Positions 17,349-27,504 of a stretch of DNA of 64,000 nucleotides are shown here, one piece after another. The DNA is from a bacterium (GTDB taxonomy: Bacteria; UBA10199; 2-02-FULL-44-16; JAAZCA01). The notes under the pieces are model-generated. The model was not told the DNA's origin. It did not search any database and saw only the letters and a program-made list of their open reading frames with translations. Where the stretch lies: assembly GCA_021810905.1 (NCBI GenBank), contig JAJZQH010000001.1, forward strand, positions 62,001 through 126,000, given 5' to 3'. Positions within the stretch are counted from its first letter, which is position 1. Every line of letters begins with the position of its first letter. Made by a program: the position numbers and the translations under genes.

Positions 17349-18395
17349 TTATCTGGCGCTGCCGGTATTCCGGGCAGCGCCTTTCTTTTGTGCTATTGCC
17401 ATGATCGCCCGTTCAAGAACCCTCTCGCGAGGCAACCTGCTGGATTTTATCTCCCTGTCACAACGGTACAATGCGCGAAAACTTTCCCTGAGTTCGCCTT
17501 TTGAAAAATTTCTCGCCTGTTCTATGTAATCCTTTGCATAGAACGGGTTCACTCCGAGATATGATGCCGCTTCGGTTCTGTCGTTCACGCGGCCGGAGAT
17601 CTCTTTTGCCTTACTGAGGAGACGGAAGTGGCGCGCGAGCATGTGCAGGATGAGCGGCGGCGGTTGGCCGTTTTCAAGCAGATTGTGCAGGTACGAGAGC
17701 GCCTTCGAGAGACTGCGCTCGCCAACTGCATTGGTGAGGTCAAAAATATCGCGCTGGTGAGTATCAGCCACAGCCTCTTCTATATCCTTGAGTTCGAGTG
17801 CGGCTCTGTCCCCGGCGTAGAGGATCACGCGCTCGATAGCCTGCGTTAGCTGCCCCAGATCGTTGCCCGTAAGGTCCGCCAGAAAACGCGCGGCCTCGTG
17901 AGATATCTGCCGTTTGCGCCTGCGCACCTCAATGCCGATCCATGACGGAAGTTTATCGTCGAATAGAGGCTTACATTCCACGACTGCGCCGTTTTTTGCC
18001 GCGAGCTGGGCAAAACGCGTACGGCCGTCGAGTTTTTCGGCCACGGCGACGAGAGTCGAGGAATCGACAGGTTCTTCCATGTATCCTGTTAGAGCATCGA
18101 GCAGGACCTTGCGACCTGCCTTGGCAAGTTCCCCGCCGTCGCGGAGGATCGCAAGAGGCCGTCCGCCCAGCAGCGGCACGGTTCGAAGAGAGCCCAGGAC
18201 TTCATCTGCGGACGCATCGCGGGCAGAGAACGTAAATATCGACATCTCCTGAGTGCCGCAGGTCATGGCCGCATCTTTTATCATACCAAGCGCTACCTGC
18301 GCCAGATAGCTCTCTTCACCTGCCAGGATATAGGCCGGCCGCAGCTTTCCCTGCGCAAGCTCGCGTTCAAGGGCTGTGATATCGAGTCTGGGCAT
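17349..18395 (-). CDS. holA: DNA polymerase III delta subunit
   Basis: HolA opens and loads the beta sliding clamp. The 348-residue protein begins RPAYILAGEESYLAQVALGMIKDAA and includes AVAEKLDGRTRFAQLAAKNGAVVECKP and RFLADLTGNDLGQLTQAIERVILYAG, the usual delta patterns, with the C-terminal collar domain (DIFDLTNAVGERSLSKALSYLHNLLENGQPPPLILHMLARHFRLL). It starts 4 bases after leuS. In many Gram-negatives lptE sits between leuS and holA; it is absent here. Confidence 0.9.
   Translation of the reverse strand: MPRLDITALERELAQGKLRPAYILAGEESYLAQVALGMIKDAAMTCGTQEMSIFTFSARDASADEVLGSLRTVPLLGGRPLAILRDGGELAKAGRKVLLDALTGYMEEPVDSSTLVAVAEKLDGRTRFAQLAAKNGAVVECKPLFDDKLPSWIGIEVRRRKRQISHEAARFLADLTGNDLGQLTQAIERVILYAGDRAALELKDIEEAVADTHQRDIFDLTNAVGERSLSKALSYLHNLLENGQPPPLILHMLARHFRLLSKAKEISGRVNDRTEAASYLGVNPFYAKDYIEQARNFSKGELRESFRALYRCDREIKSSRLPRERVLERAIMAIAQKKGAARNTGSAR
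17355..17389. terminator. Hairpin terminator between rpsT and holA
   Basis: GGCGCTGCC (17355-17363) pairs with GGCAGCGCC (17373-17381) and is followed by TTTCTTTT on the plus strand. It serves rpsT. The stem overlaps the last codons of the convergent holA gene. Confidence 0.8.
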
Positions 18396-18399
18396 CTGT

Positions 18400-20832
18400 T
18401 CACACTACGATGTTCACGAGTTTTCCGCTCACCACTATGACCTTGCGTGCAGCCTTGCCTGCCATCGCCGCAGCGACTTTACTGCTCGCCAATGCCTTTG
18501 CCTTCACCTCTTCATCAGACATTCCTGTCGGCACTTCGATTTTATCCCGGAGCTTCCCGCCAACCTGAATGACAATCGTCTGCATGCTCGAAGCGATTTT
18601 GCCCTCATCATAGACCGGCCAGCTCTCTGAGAGGACCGACTGCTTGCGACCGGCACGACGCCACAATTCCTCCGCCAGGTGCGGCGTGAACGGTGAAATG
18701 AGAAGAATCAGGGTCTCGATCGCATCCGCAGGCACTGATTTCAAATCTAGCCCCTGGAGGAAGTTCACGTATTCCATGATCCCTGCGATGGCCGTGTTGA
18801 AATGATACCGCTCGACGTCTTCGGTAACGCGCTTGATCGTGCGGTGTTTCCAGCGTGCAATCTCATCGCTGGCGACGCCGCCTCCATGATCTTCGCACCA
18901 GCTGTCGATGAGCCTCCACAGACGCCACACGAAGCGGCTGGCGCCTTCGAGGCCCTGATCGCTCCACTCGAGGTCTTTCTCCGGCGGCGAAGCAAAGAGG
19001 ATGAATACTCGGATAGCATCGGCTCCGTACTTCGCGATCATGTCGTCCGGGTCGACCACGTTGCCCTTTGACTTGCTCATCTTTGCGCCGTCTTTGTAGA
19101 CCATGCCCTGCGTCATCAGATTCGCCACGGGTTCGTCCAGATCGATGAGCCCGAGATCGCGCATTACCTTGGTGAAATATCGGCAGTAAATGAGGTGTCC
19201 TACCGCGTGTTCGATGCCGCCGATGTACTGATCGACCGGTAACCAGTATGAGACTGAGGATTTATCTACCGGCCCCTTGTCGTACTTGGGAGACGAATAC
19301 CTGAACATGTACCACGAAGATTCGATGAACGTATCCATCGTGTCCGTCTCGCGCTGTCCCTTTCCTCCGCACTTGGGGCAAGGGGCGTTCACGAACGAAG
19401 AGACCTTTGCCAGCGGAGAAGCACCCTCACCCGTGAACTCCACATCGTGCGGAAGGATTACAGGAAGATCGTTTTCAGGCACGGCGACGGGACCGCAGGA
19501 ATCGCAATAGATGATAGGGATCGGTGCACCCCAGTATCTCTGACGCGAGATGCACCAGTCCTTGAGCCGGTAAGTGACGGTAGGACCGCCAAGGCCCTTA
19601 TCCTTCAGATAATCAGCAATTGCCTTCATCGCAGCATCCGAGCGCATCCCGGTAAATTGCCCGGACTCTGCAAGCGTGCCTGGGCCCTCCCATGCGGCGG
19701 TCATGGTAGAAGGATCGAGGCGTTCGCCATCCGGTTCAATCACGACCTTGAGCTCGAGCCCGTATTTTTTTGCGAACTCAAAGTCGCGCTGGTCGTGTGC
19801 CGGAACGGCCATGACGGCGCCCGTGCCATAATCCATGACCACGAAGTTGGCTGCGTATATCGGCATGCGCCATCCGGTGACCGGATTTATGCAGTGAGCG
19901 CCCGTAAAGGCGCCCTCTTTTTCATACGTCCCCGCAAGGCGGGACTGATGATCTATACGCGAGGCCCGAGCGACCAGTTCCTTCAGCTCATTTTCGCGTC
20001 CGTGTGAGCGGGAGAGCTCTTCTACCAGAGGATGCTCCCATGCCAGGCTCATAAAGGTCGCGCCGAAAAGAGTGTCCGGCCGCGTTGTGAAGATGCGTAT
20101 TTTATCGGCGCGGCCTTCGATTTCAAAATCTACGAATGCGCCGGAACTCTTGCCTATCCATTCGCGCTGCATGATCCTCACTCGATCGGGCCAGCCGGTA
20201 AGCTTTTCATCAACGTCGCGAAGCAGCTCCTCGGCATAATCGGTTATGCGCAGGTACCATTGTGACATGGAGCGCAGCTCCACGGCCGAGTCGCAGCGCC
20301 AGCAGACGCCACCCTCGGCCTGTTCGTTGGCAAGCACCGTGTTGCAGGACGGGCACCAGTTCACAGTCGAGGTCTTTTTGTAGGCCCATCCGCGCTCGAA
20401 CATCTTCGTGAATATGAGCTGCTCCCATTTGTAATACGTCTGATCGCAGGTCGCGAACTCACGCTCCCAGTCATAGGAGCAACCGAGTCTCTTGAGCTGG
20501 CCGCGCATGTACGCGATATTGTCGTACGTCCATTTGGCGGGATGGAGCTTGTGTTTGATCGCGGCGTTCTCGGCCGGCATTCCGAACGCATCCCATCCCA
20601 TCGGATGAAGCACCTTGAAGCCGTTCATCATCTTGTAACGCGCGGCCACGTCGCCGATCGTGTAGTTGCGCACGTGCCCCATGTGTATGCGGCCGGACGG
20701 ATACGGCAGCATCTCGAGCAGATAATATTTTTTGATTCCCGGGGCAGGCTCGACCTTGAAGGCGTGTTCGTCTTCCCATCGCTTCTGCCATCTGGGCTCG
20801 ATTTCCTGAGGATTATAAGCTCGTTCTGACAT
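18400..20832 (-). CDS. leuS: Leucyl-tRNA synthetase
   Basis: A class I synthetase of 810 residues. The HIGH-type motif is in [19 protein letters not shown] and the KMSKS motif is in [16 protein letters not shown]. The CP1 editing domain ([42 protein letters not shown]) carries the threonine-rich TTRPDT and the conserved aspartate of AHDQRD. Zinc-type cysteine pairs occur at CPSC and CPKCGGKG. The start ([20 protein letters not shown]) is normal for the family. Confidence 0.97.
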   Translation of the reverse strand: MSERAYNPQEIEPRWQKRWEDEHAFKVEPAPGIKKYYLLEMLPYPSGRIHMGHVRNYTIGDVAARYKMMNGFKVLHPMGWDAFGMPAENAAIKHKLHPAKWTYDNIAYMRGQLKRLGCSYDWEREFATCDQTYYKWEQLIFTKMFERGWAYKKTSTVNWCPSCNTVLANEQAEGGVCWRCDSAVELRSMSQWYLRITDYAEELLRDVDEKLTGWPDRVRIMQREWIGKSSGAFVDFEIEGRADKIRIFTTRPDTLFGATFMSLAWEHPLVEELSRSHGRENELKELVARASRIDHQSRLAGTYEKEGAFTGAHCINPVTGWRMPIYAANFVVMDYGTGAVMAVPAHDQRDFEFAKKYGLELKVVIEPDGERLDPSTMTAAWEGPGTLAESGQFTGMRSDAAMKAIADYLKDKGLGGPTVTYRLKDWCISRQRYWGAPIPIIYCDSCGPVAVPENDLPVILPHDVEFTGEGASPLAKVSSFVNAPCPKCGGKGQRETDTMDTFIESSWYMFRYSSPKYDKGPVDKSSVSYWLPVDQYIGGIEHAVGHLIYCRYFTKVMRDLGLIDLDEPVANLMTQGMVYKDGAKMSKSKGNVVDPDDMIAKYGADAIRVFILFASPPEKDLEWSDQGLEGASRFVWRLWRLIDSWCEDHGGGVASDEIARWKHRTIKRVTEDVERYHFNTAIAGIMEYVNFLQGLDLKSVPADAIETLILLISPFTPHLAEELWRRAGRKQSVLSESWPVYDEGKIASSMQTIVIQVGGKLRDKIEVPTGMSDEEVKAKALASSKVAAAMAGKAARKVIVVSGKLVNIVV

Positions 20833-20881
20833 GATCTTCTTCCCTCTCTGGTTGAATCTTTATCAGCTAACCAATGTGCAA

Positions 20882-22777
20882 TCACTTTGCAAGCTGCGTG
20901 CTGCCCCATCTGTCCAGCCACTGCTCGAACATGAAGAGCGACCAAAGTTGCTGCCTGTTGTCGGCCCTTGATTTCATATGATCCTCAACAAGCCTTGCCA
21001 CGGATTCGGGCCTGAAAAAACCCTCCCTGCGAATTTTGTCCTTCGCCAGCAGGTCGCAGGTCATCTCCTTGAGGGGCCCCTTCATCCATTTCGCCACAGG
21101 GATTCCGAAGCCCTTCTTGCCCCTGCCGGCTATCCCTTTTGGCAGCAGATCGCCCACCGCTTTCTTTAGCAGATATTTCATCTTAAAACCTTTGAGCTTC
21201 ATCCTGTACGGGAGCCTCGCCGCAAACTCCACGATTTCATGATCCAGCAGCGGTGCGCGCGCTTCGAGTGAGGCGCCCATCGACGCCCAGTCCACCTTGG
21301 CGAGAATGTCTTCGGCGAGATAGAGTTTCTTATAGACGTAGAGCAGGCGGTTGCCGGGAGAAGCCGCAGTCGCGGCATTTTCACAGCGAAGCGCATCGGC
21401 GAACACGTCAGCGCCGGGATCAAATGCCAGAAGTTCGTTTAAGTCTTCCAATGAGAAGGCACCCATCCATACCGCATGCCTTATTGAAGGGTCGTCGATC
21501 TCCGCACCTTTGATAAACTTTTTTACTTTGAAATCAAAGCTGATGTTCTTGTCCGACACCGGGAGAGCACGTCCTATCGGCCCTATCACGCCCCTCCTGA
21601 GCGCCCTCGGCAACAAACGATACCAGCGTGCGGCGCGCTCCGCCTGAAACGTGGGGTAGCCCGCAAAGAGTTCGTCGCCGCCGTCGCCGCCAAGCGCAAC
21701 GGTGACGTGCTCTCGCGTGAAGAGGGAGAGAGCGTACGTGGGAACAATCGACGGATCCGCAAACGGCTCGTCCAGCAGCCCCGTGATCCTGGGCATCAGG
21801 GCGAGAAGATCCGCAGGCGTGCACGCCTGCTCGCGGTGATCGGTGTGAAAGTGTTCAGCCACGCGTCTGGCATAGCTCGACTCATCAAATGATTTTTCTT
21901 CAAACGAGATGGAGAAGGTCTTCACGTCATTCGGATTCATGTGACGAGTCATCATTGCTACGACAGTTGAAGAATCTATTCCGCCCGAAAGAAAAACGCC
22001 CAGCGGAACGTCTGAGATGAGCCGCCTCTTCACCGATCTGGAAAGCAGACCCAACAATTCCTCTCTGGCAGTTTCTTCGGATATACCTTCGTTCTCTTCA
22101 CCAACCGGTATACCCCAGTAAGGCTTCACCTCAACGGAGCCGTTGCGATAAATGAGGGCGTGCGCAGGCTCCAGCTTGTAGACACCCTCAAATATCGTAT
22201 GTGGGGCGGGTATGTATTCGTATGCCAGGTACCGGGAGAGTGCGGCCCTGTCTGTTGAAACGGCGAGTTCAGGGTGCGCCAGCAACGCCTTAAGTTCCGA
22301 ACCGAAGAGAAAAATTCCATTTTGATGCGACCAGAAGAGCGGCTTTTCGCCCATGCGATCGCGAGCGAGCACGAGCGTTCGGTTCGGTTCATCCCATACG
22401 GCAAGCCCGAACATGCCGTTCAACTTAGTTGGCAAAAGCGCTCCGACTTCCTCGTAGAGATGAGGCAGTACCTCTGAGTCCGATCTGGAATGAAACGCGT
22501 GTCCCTTCCCGATCAACTCGTCGCGGATCTCCTGAAAATTGTAGATCTCGCCGTTGCACACCGCCTGGATCTTTCCCGACTCTGACGCCATCGGCTGGTG
22601 TCCGCCCGAGACGTCAATGATGGAAAGCCTTCGCATGCCAAGCCCTGCGCCACGGCCCAGATAGAAGCCTTCGTCGTCTGGACCGCGATGGACCATTGTT
22701 CGGTTCATGCGCGCGAGATGATCGCGCTGCACGGCTCGCGCCGGGTCGTCATGAATTATGCCGCAGATTCCGCACAT
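20882..22777 (-). CDS. asnB: Asparagine synthetase, glutamine-hydrolysing
   Basis: Makes asparagine (or amidates another carboxylate) using glutamine. The start is placed at 22777 because mature class II amidotransferases need the nucleophilic cysteine as residue 2 (MCGICGIIHD); the eight codons before it come from a tandem repeat. This gives 631 residues: the glutaminase domain (residues 1-200, MVHRGPDDEGFY, CNGEIYNFQEIR) then the synthetase domain with the PP-loop SGGIDSSTVVAM. Relatives of this length in polysaccharide clusters amidate glycans. The adjacent GT2 transferase makes that role possible. Confidence 0.88.
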   Translation of the reverse strand: MCGICGIIHDDPARAVQRDHLARMNRTMVHRGPDDEGFYLGRGAGLGMRRLSIIDVSGGHQPMASESGKIQAVCNGEIYNFQEIRDELIGKGHAFHSRSDSEVLPHLYEEVGALLPTKLNGMFGLAVWDEPNRTLVLARDRMGEKPLFWSHQNGIFLFGSELKALLAHPELAVSTDRAALSRYLAYEYIPAPHTIFEGVYKLEPAHALIYRNGSVEVKPYWGIPVGEENEGISEETAREELLGLLSRSVKRRLISDVPLGVFLSGGIDSSTVVAMMTRHMNPNDVKTFSISFEEKSFDESSYARRVAEHFHTDHREQACTPADLLALMPRITGLLDEPFADPSIVPTYALSLFTREHVTVALGGDGGDELFAGYPTFQAERAARWYRLLPRALRRGVIGPIGRALPVSDKNISFDFKVKKFIKGAEIDDPSIRHAVWMGAFSLEDLNELLAFDPGADVFADALRCENAATAASPGNRLLYVYKKLYLAEDILAKVDWASMGASLEARAPLLDHEIVEFAARLPYRMKLKGFKMKYLLKKAVGDLLPKGIAGRGKKGFGIPVAKWMKGPLKEMTCDLLAKDKIRREGFFRPESVARLVEDHMKSRADNRQQLWSLFMFEQWLDRWGSTQLAK

Positions 22778-22814
22778 ATTAACCCCGTACGTTCGTACCA
22801 TCGTACTAACGTAC
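22774..22814 (-). repeat. Tandem 8-base repeats between GT2 and asnB
   Basis: Reading the minus strand through the end of the GT2 gene, the sequence is TTAGTACG, TTAGTACG, ATGGTACG, AACGTACG. These are four 8-base units sharing a TACG core. The array covers the stop of the GT2 gene and the spacer up to the asnB start. Confidence 0.5.
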
Positions 22815-23792
22815 TAAATTGATAATCCTCCGCACCTGGTAGATCGGTTTTCCCTGCGATTCGTGATAGGTGCGCACGAGCATCTCGGCGATAAGCCCCA
22901 TCAGTATTAGCTGCACGCCGAGCGAAAAGAGAAAGACCGCCAGCAAGAGGAACGGGTTTCTATGCGCAAACGTCCCCTTAAGAAATTTTTCCAGCAGGAC
23001 CTCTAAGCCGGATGCAATGCCGCCGCAGCAGAGCAGAGAACCGATCCCGCCGAAAAGATAGGCCGGCTTTGTTGCATAGCTGGACAGAAACTTCACGGTC
23101 ATGAGATCCATTAGAACCTTGAAGATCCTGCCAAGTCCGTATTTGGATCGGCCGATCGTGCGCGGCCTGTGGGCAACCTCGACTTCAGCAACGCGCGCGC
23201 CGGCCATGTGCGCAAATGCCGGAATAAAGCGGTGCATCTCGCCGTAGAGATGGATCGAATCCATGTATTCGGCGCGATAGGCCTTGAGGGAACAGCCATA
23301 ATCCTTGAGGCGCACGCCGGTAACGGCGGAGAGCAGCCGGTTTGCGAGCATAGAGGGCAGCCGTCGCGTTAGAAAGGCGTCCTTGCGCTCCCTGCGCCAT
23401 CCGGAAACCACGTCAAAACCCTCATCGAGTTTTTCCAGCAGCCTTGGGATATCCGCTGGGTCGTTCTGGTTGTCAGCGTCGATCGCTACATAGACCCGGC
23501 CGCTCGCATGGTCAAAGCCCGCTGCCATAGCAGCGGTCTGTCCGAAATTTCGCGTGAACTGCACCACCTTCACGCGATGATTGCTGATGGCCAGCTCGCT
23601 GATAACATCACCGCTGCCGTCGGTCGAACCGTCGTCGACGAAGATGATCTCGAAATTCTTTTCGAGTTTCTCCAGGGCAGCGACGGCATCGCTGTAGAGA
23701 ATACGCAAATTATCTCTCTCATTAAAAAATGGAACTATCAGAGAGATGTCATAAGGCCTTGAGGTTATATCGGATTTTTGATGTGCATCCAT
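22806..23792 (-). CDS. Family 2 glycosyltransferase, membrane-anchored (DPM1/GtrB-like)
   Basis: It probably transfers a sugar from a nucleotide donor to undecaprenyl phosphate. The start at 23792 (MDAHQKSDITSRPYDISLIVPFFNERDNL) gives 328 residues. The GT-A core has the strand DISLIVPFFNE, FVDDGSTDGSGDV, FTRNFGQTAAMAAGFDHASG and the DxD-like AIDADNQNDP, with a QxxRW-like region replaced by SKYGLGRIFKVLMDL. Two C-terminal membrane helices (YLFGGIGSLLCCGG and FLLLAVFLFSLGVQLILMGLIAEM) anchor it. The next gene is asnB, 28 bases on. Confidence 0.88.
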   Translation of the reverse strand: MDAHQKSDITSRPYDISLIVPFFNERDNLRILYSDAVAALEKLEKNFEIIFVDDGSTDGSGDVISELAISNHRVKVVQFTRNFGQTAAMAAGFDHASGRVYVAIDADNQNDPADIPRLLEKLDEGFDVVSGWRRERKDAFLTRRLPSMLANRLLSAVTGVRLKDYGCSLKAYRAEYMDSIHLYGEMHRFIPAFAHMAGARVAEVEVAHRPRTIGRSKYGLGRIFKVLMDLMTVKFLSSYATKPAYLFGGIGSLLCCGGIASGLEVLLEKFLKGTFAHRNPFLLLAVFLFSLGVQLILMGLIAEMLVRTYHESQGKPIYQVRRIINLVR

Positions 23793-23926
23793 GATTCCCC
23801 GCAGGTTTTTGTCGCAATTACCATACGTTATGAGTCCAGTCAAAGGATGATAGCAAGCGTTCCGAACGGCGGCATCGCGAGCTTCATGCTGCAGAGTGAG
23901 CGAATTTCATAAGCCTGCTTGCCGGC

Positions 23927-23955
23927 TTGACAACTATATCAGCGTCCTTCATATG
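23927..23955 (+). promoter_or_regulatory. Candidate promoter for the binding-protein-like gene
   Basis: TTGACA at 23927-23932 and CATATG at 23950-23955 are 17 bases apart. A GGAGG ribosome site follows about 7 bases before the ATG at 23979. Confidence 0.45.
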
Positions 23956-23978
23956 CGACTGCACATCGGAGGTGGATA

Positions 23979-24767
23979 ATGAAATCCCTAAAATGCACAT
24001 TCGCCGCTATCTTCGTGATCGCGCTCATTATCGCGCACACTGCCGTCGCTCAGGCACGAACGGTGAAGATGGTGTTCTGGTATCCGGGCGAGGCCGGGTC
24101 CACGGTCGAAGGACAGCCGGTGCTCGATGCGTTTTTTGATTACGTGAGCAAGAAGATAGCGCCCGACAAGATGGAAGGCCGTTATTTCAACGGCGTATCC
24201 GACGGGCTCCAATATATAATGAAGGAAAAACCTGCTGTGGGGATCGTCAGCTTTGCCGCCTGGTCACAGAACAGCACAAAACTTGGCGGGGCAAAAATCC
24301 TACTCGCCACACTGCCCATGCCTTCGGGCCAGCCAACCGAGCGCTACACGCTCGTCGGTACGGCGACAGATATCAAGGCTGGAACAAATGTCATGTCCAG
24401 CGAACCGCTCTCCGAGGCATTCGTAAGAAATGCCCTCTTCAAAAAAATACCCGCGGGTCTTAAGTTCACGCAAACGCCTCAGCTTTTTGCGAACCTCAAA
24501 AAAATTGCGGACGGATCGCTCAATGCGGCGGCTATCCTCACCCCGAACGAGGCACAGACTCTGCAGAAAATCTCCGCGGCTTGGGTCAAGAGTCTCAAGG
24601 AAATCGCCCTTTCCGAGCCGGTGCCAACAGCACGGCTCATTGTCTTCGATCAGGGATGGAACGGCTCGGAGAAATTCAAACAAGCGCTTCTCCAAATAGG
24701 CAGCGACTCATCGGCAAAAGATTTTATGGACGAGATGCGGCTCGCAGGTTTTGCAGAAATTAAATGA
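23979..24767 (+). CDS. Exported PhnD-like substrate-binding-type protein (orphan)
   Basis: A 262-residue protein with a clear Sec signal peptide (LKCTFAAIFVIALIIAHTAVAQA-R). The mature part resembles the PhnD/phosphonate-type periplasmic binding fold: VKMVFWYPGEAGSTVEGQPVLDAFFDYVSKKI, NGVSDGLQYIMKEKPAVGIVSFAAW and LIVFDQGWNGSEKFKQALLQI. No ABC permease or ATPase accompanies it, so a transport role is not supported by context; a sensor or chaperone role is equally possible. It overlaps the convergent ROK gene by 8 bases. Confidence 0.7.
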   Translation: MKSLKCTFAAIFVIALIIAHTAVAQARTVKMVFWYPGEAGSTVEGQPVLDAFFDYVSKKIAPDKMEGRYFNGVSDGLQYIMKEKPAVGIVSFAAWSQNSTKLGGAKILLATLPMPSGQPTERYTLVGTATDIKAGTNVMSSEPLSEAFVRNALFKKIPAGLKFTQTPQLFANLKKIADGSLNAAAILTPNEAQTLQKISAAWVKSLKEIALSEPVPTARLIVFDQGWNGSEKFKQALLQIGSDSSAKDFMDEMRLAGFAEIK

Positions 24768-25713
24768 GGCGTCGGGCCTCAATCGCCGCTCCTATAACGC
24801 CGGCGTTATCGCCCAGCCCCGCTCGCAGGAGTTTCAGATATGCTGCGTGCCTGGCGTATGTATGAGATAGAGCCGCCGCTTTCGCCGCGCTGATAAAGCG
24901 ATCCCAGGATTTGGTGATGCCTCCGCCGATCACAAAAGTGAACACGCCCAGGATATTTACGAGCGTTGCAATCCCTATCCCAAGATAGCGGCCGAATTCA
25001 TTCCAGAGAACAGCGGCGGACTCATTCCCCTCGTCTGCGAGTCGCGCCGCGAGTTCGGGAGTGATCGCTGAAGCGTCGACGCCGGCTGCCGCGAGCAGCG
25101 ATGCATTCTCCGCATTCGGCAGACGCCGCGCGTGGACGGCAAAAGCGTGTGAAGCTGCGTAACGCTCCAGACATCCGCGCCCGCCGCAGCCGCACGGTTC
25201 GCCATCAGGTTCGACTACTATGTGACCGACCTCTCCGGCAAAACCGGAGTCACCGTGGAAGACTTTTCCGTCGAACACCAATCCGCCTCCGATTCCTGTA
25301 CCGAGGGTGAGCATGACAACATTGCGATGTCCCCTGCCCGCGCCGAGCATCGCCTCTGCGAGCGCAAAACAGTTCGCGTCGTTTTCCATGGCAACCGGCA
25401 CACCGACCTTGCTGCAGACAGCATCACGCAGTTTCTCTTCGCTCCACGCCGGAAAATTCGGGGAGGCATGCACCACGCCATTCTCCGCATCAACGATGCC
25501 CGGCACACCGCATCCAACCGCAACGGGCTTCGATCCGATATCATTCGCAATTTCGCTCACGCTCCCTGCTATCGCCGCTACGACCGCTGATGAGGATTTG
25601 TCGCCGACCGGCGCAGAACGAGACACAAGAATTTTTCCAGAATCGTCCACTCCTGCCGCGCGGAGATTTGTGCCGCCGAGATCGACTCCGATGACAAAAG
25701 ATTTATTGTTCAT
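24760..25713 (-). CDS. ROK-family sugar kinase (glucokinase-like)
   Basis: A cytoplasmic kinase that phosphorylates glucose or another hexose with ATP. The 317 residues show the phosphate motif VIGVDLGGTNLRAAGVD, the sugar-binding ENDANCFALAE region, LTLGTGIGGGLVFDGKVFHG and the ROK zinc motif CGCGGRGCLE, preceded by the catalytic-site histidine in EVGHIVV. No helix-turn-helix is present, so it is a kinase and not a NagC-type repressor. The exact sugar cannot be told. It lies 18 bases after the Yip1/zinc-ribbon gene. Confidence 0.88.
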   Translation of the reverse strand: MNNKSFVIGVDLGGTNLRAAGVDDSGKILVSRSAPVGDKSSSAVVAAIAGSVSEIANDIGSKPVAVGCGVPGIVDAENGVVHASPNFPAWSEEKLRDAVCSKVGVPVAMENDANCFALAEAMLGAGRGHRNVVMLTLGTGIGGGLVFDGKVFHGDSGFAGEVGHIVVEPDGEPCGCGGRGCLERYAASHAFAVHARRLPNAENASLLAAAGVDASAITPELAARLADEGNESAAVLWNEFGRYLGIGIATLVNILGVFTFVIGGGITKSWDRFISAAKAAALSHTYARHAAYLKLLRAGLGDNAGVIGAAIEARRLI

Positions 25714-25731
25714 GATGCTCCATGATCTGCG

Positions 25732-26502
25732 TCACTTCGCCGCGGCGATTATTGCCGCGAATGCCGCGCCCGCAACTGCCGCACCTATGATCAAGAGGGC
25801 GCTGCAACAGAGCAGCGTCGGCAAAAATACCGCGAGCGCGCTGCGGCCGTAGGTTGTCTCGTGAGCGACCTTGAGCCCGATGATGGAAAGCGCCAGCTGC
25901 CAGCCCCAGGCGACGATCCCTCCCAGGAACGGCACGATCTGGCAGACCTGCGGAGCCATCGAGTAACATGTAACCCGAAACGTCGTCAGAAAGCTCCGCC
26001 TCGCAGCCCCAAGCACCATGAGGCAGAGGTGATATACTCCGGCCTGTATCAGCAGCCCCACGGTAGTAGCCACCGGCATGGCGACAGCCGCGAGCCCCAC
26101 GATCGTCCCGATCGAAAACGGCATGAGCAGCGCTGAAATCGGGCCCAATCCCTCGGATGCCGCCTTGCCGAGCCCGGCTCCGGCAGCCATTAAATTGAAA
26201 CCCGCCTGATATGCAGCCGCGACAAGAAAGACCGCCGTGGAAATCACAAGTGCAAAAAGCCACGGCCTGAGCCAACCATCGCCTTCCGCCACTTCGCGAA
26301 AAAAAATTACCGGATTTGTGATTGCGTCCTTGATGACCGAAAAAAACGCATCGGCCCATGCTCCTTTCTGCTCCCGATCCCACGCCGATCCTGGGCGCAC
26401 GATGCCGGGAATCAGCACCTCGCCGCCGCACGCAGGACAACGTACAACCCCGCCTCCTTCTGCCTGGAATTGTTGCTCGCATCGCGGACAGCGATAGATC
26501 AT
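25732..26502 (-). CDS. Zinc-ribbon plus Yip1-domain membrane protein
   Basis: A 256-residue inner-membrane protein. Residues 1-30 form a zinc ribbon with two CxxC pairs (YRCPRCEQQF and VVRCPACGGEV). The remainder has about five hydrophobic helices in the Yip1 pattern, including WLRPWLFALVISTAVFLVAAAYQAG, FSIGTIVGLAAVAMPVATTVGLLIQAGVYHLCL and a C-terminal ALLIIGAAVAGAAFAAIIAA. A short amphipathic segment (FFSVIKDAITNPVIFFREVAEGDGWLRP) precedes the helices, as is usual in bacterial Yip1 proteins. The function in bacteria is unknown. Confidence 0.8.
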   Translation of the reverse strand: MIYRCPRCEQQFQAEGGGVVRCPACGGEVLIPGIVRPGSAWDREQKGAWADAFFSVIKDAITNPVIFFREVAEGDGWLRPWLFALVISTAVFLVAAAYQAGFNLMAAGAGLGKAASEGLGPISALLMPFSIGTIVGLAAVAMPVATTVGLLIQAGVYHLCLMVLGAARRSFLTTFRVTCYSMAPQVCQIVPFLGGIVAWGWQLALSIIGLKVAHETTYGRSALAVFLPTLLCCSALLIIGAAVAGAAFAAIIAAAK

Positions 26503-26631
26503 TGGTCCCCCTCAGGAGAGTCTCGGAGCACCCGACTGGCTCCTTGCTTGCAGCACAAATTAACACATGCTAGATGCCACCGTCAAACACGGCCCTCACA
26601 GAATTCTCACGCCGGGGGGAATCGAACGCAT

Positions 26632-27501
26632 ATGAATATCATCAAGGGTAATGATATCTGGTTGGCAGTGAGCGTAAATCTCTCCGAAGGCGACAAGGAC
26701 ATTGCCTCCTCCATCTTTTATGACCTCGGATGCAACGGTATCTCAGAGAACCCCGACGGCCTCACCGCTTTTTTCGACGGGAAAAAGCATGACGAAGATG
26801 CGCTCCGAGATGCGATCTCAAAAGAGCTGGCCGCGTTCCCGGCTCTCGCCTATGTACAAATCGAGATAACCAGCGAATACGTTGGCGACTGGAGCGAGCG
26901 TTGGAAACAGCACTTCAAACCCTTTGAGATAGCGCCTGGAGTAATAGTAGCGCCCAGCTGGGAGGCGTTCAGGCCCGAGGAAGGACAGACCGCTATCGAA
27001 CTGGATCCTGGAATGGCGTTCGGCACCGGGCTGCACCCTACGACGAGGCTCTGCGCATCATCGCTCGTCAGCATATTGCATCATACGAAGATACCGCGCC
27101 CTTCGTTGCTCGACCTGGGCACGGGCAGCGGGATACTCTCTATCCTCGGAAGAAAACTTGATCTGGGCAGAATTGCGGCGGTGGACAACGATCCGGATGC
27201 GCTCCGCGTCGCACGAGAAAATCTCTCGAAAAACGATTGCGCCGACGTTGAGATGTTCGGGGATATCCGAGACGTGGAAGGCAGGTTCCAGATCGTAATT
27301 GCCAACATCCTGCTCTCGACCCTCATCGAGCTCCGTCCTGAGATAGAAAAGAGATCATCCCCTGGCGGATGGCTCGTTCTTTCCGGAATCACGCACGATC
27401 AGGAAGTCGAAATATCGACTGCTTTTTCAGGCTCTTTCTCGGACGCAGTAATATATCGCGACGGCGAGTGGAGCGCCATCGTCTGCAGGCGAAGGAATTG
27501 A
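26632..27501 (+). CDS. prmA: Ribosomal protein L11 methyltransferase
   Basis: Methylates L11 using SAM. The start at 26632 (MNIIKGNDIWLAVSVNLSEGD) gives 289 residues; the longer open frame runs antisense through the Yip1 gene and its promoter. The linker motif GDWSERWKQHFKPFEIAPGVIVAPSWE and AIELDPGMAFGTGLHPTTRLC precede the SAM site LLDLGTGSGILSILG, and VDNDPDALRVARENL and IVIANILLSTLIELRPEI follow. All are typical of PrmA. rsmE follows after 3 bases. Confidence 0.93.
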   Translation: MNIIKGNDIWLAVSVNLSEGDKDIASSIFYDLGCNGISENPDGLTAFFDGKKHDEDALRDAISKELAAFPALAYVQIEITSEYVGDWSERWKQHFKPFEIAPGVIVAPSWEAFRPEEGQTAIELDPGMAFGTGLHPTTRLCASSLVSILHHTKIPRPSLLDLGTGSGILSILGRKLDLGRIAAVDNDPDALRVARENLSKNDCADVEMFGDIRDVEGRFQIVIANILLSTLIELRPEIEKRSSPGGWLVLSGITHDQEVEISTAFSGSFSDAVIYRDGEWSAIVCRRRN

Positions 27502-27504
27502 CCC

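Noticed and set aside
23979-24767. Complete phosphonate ABC transporter
   Set aside because: Only a binding-protein-like gene is present; no permease or ATPase lies on either side.
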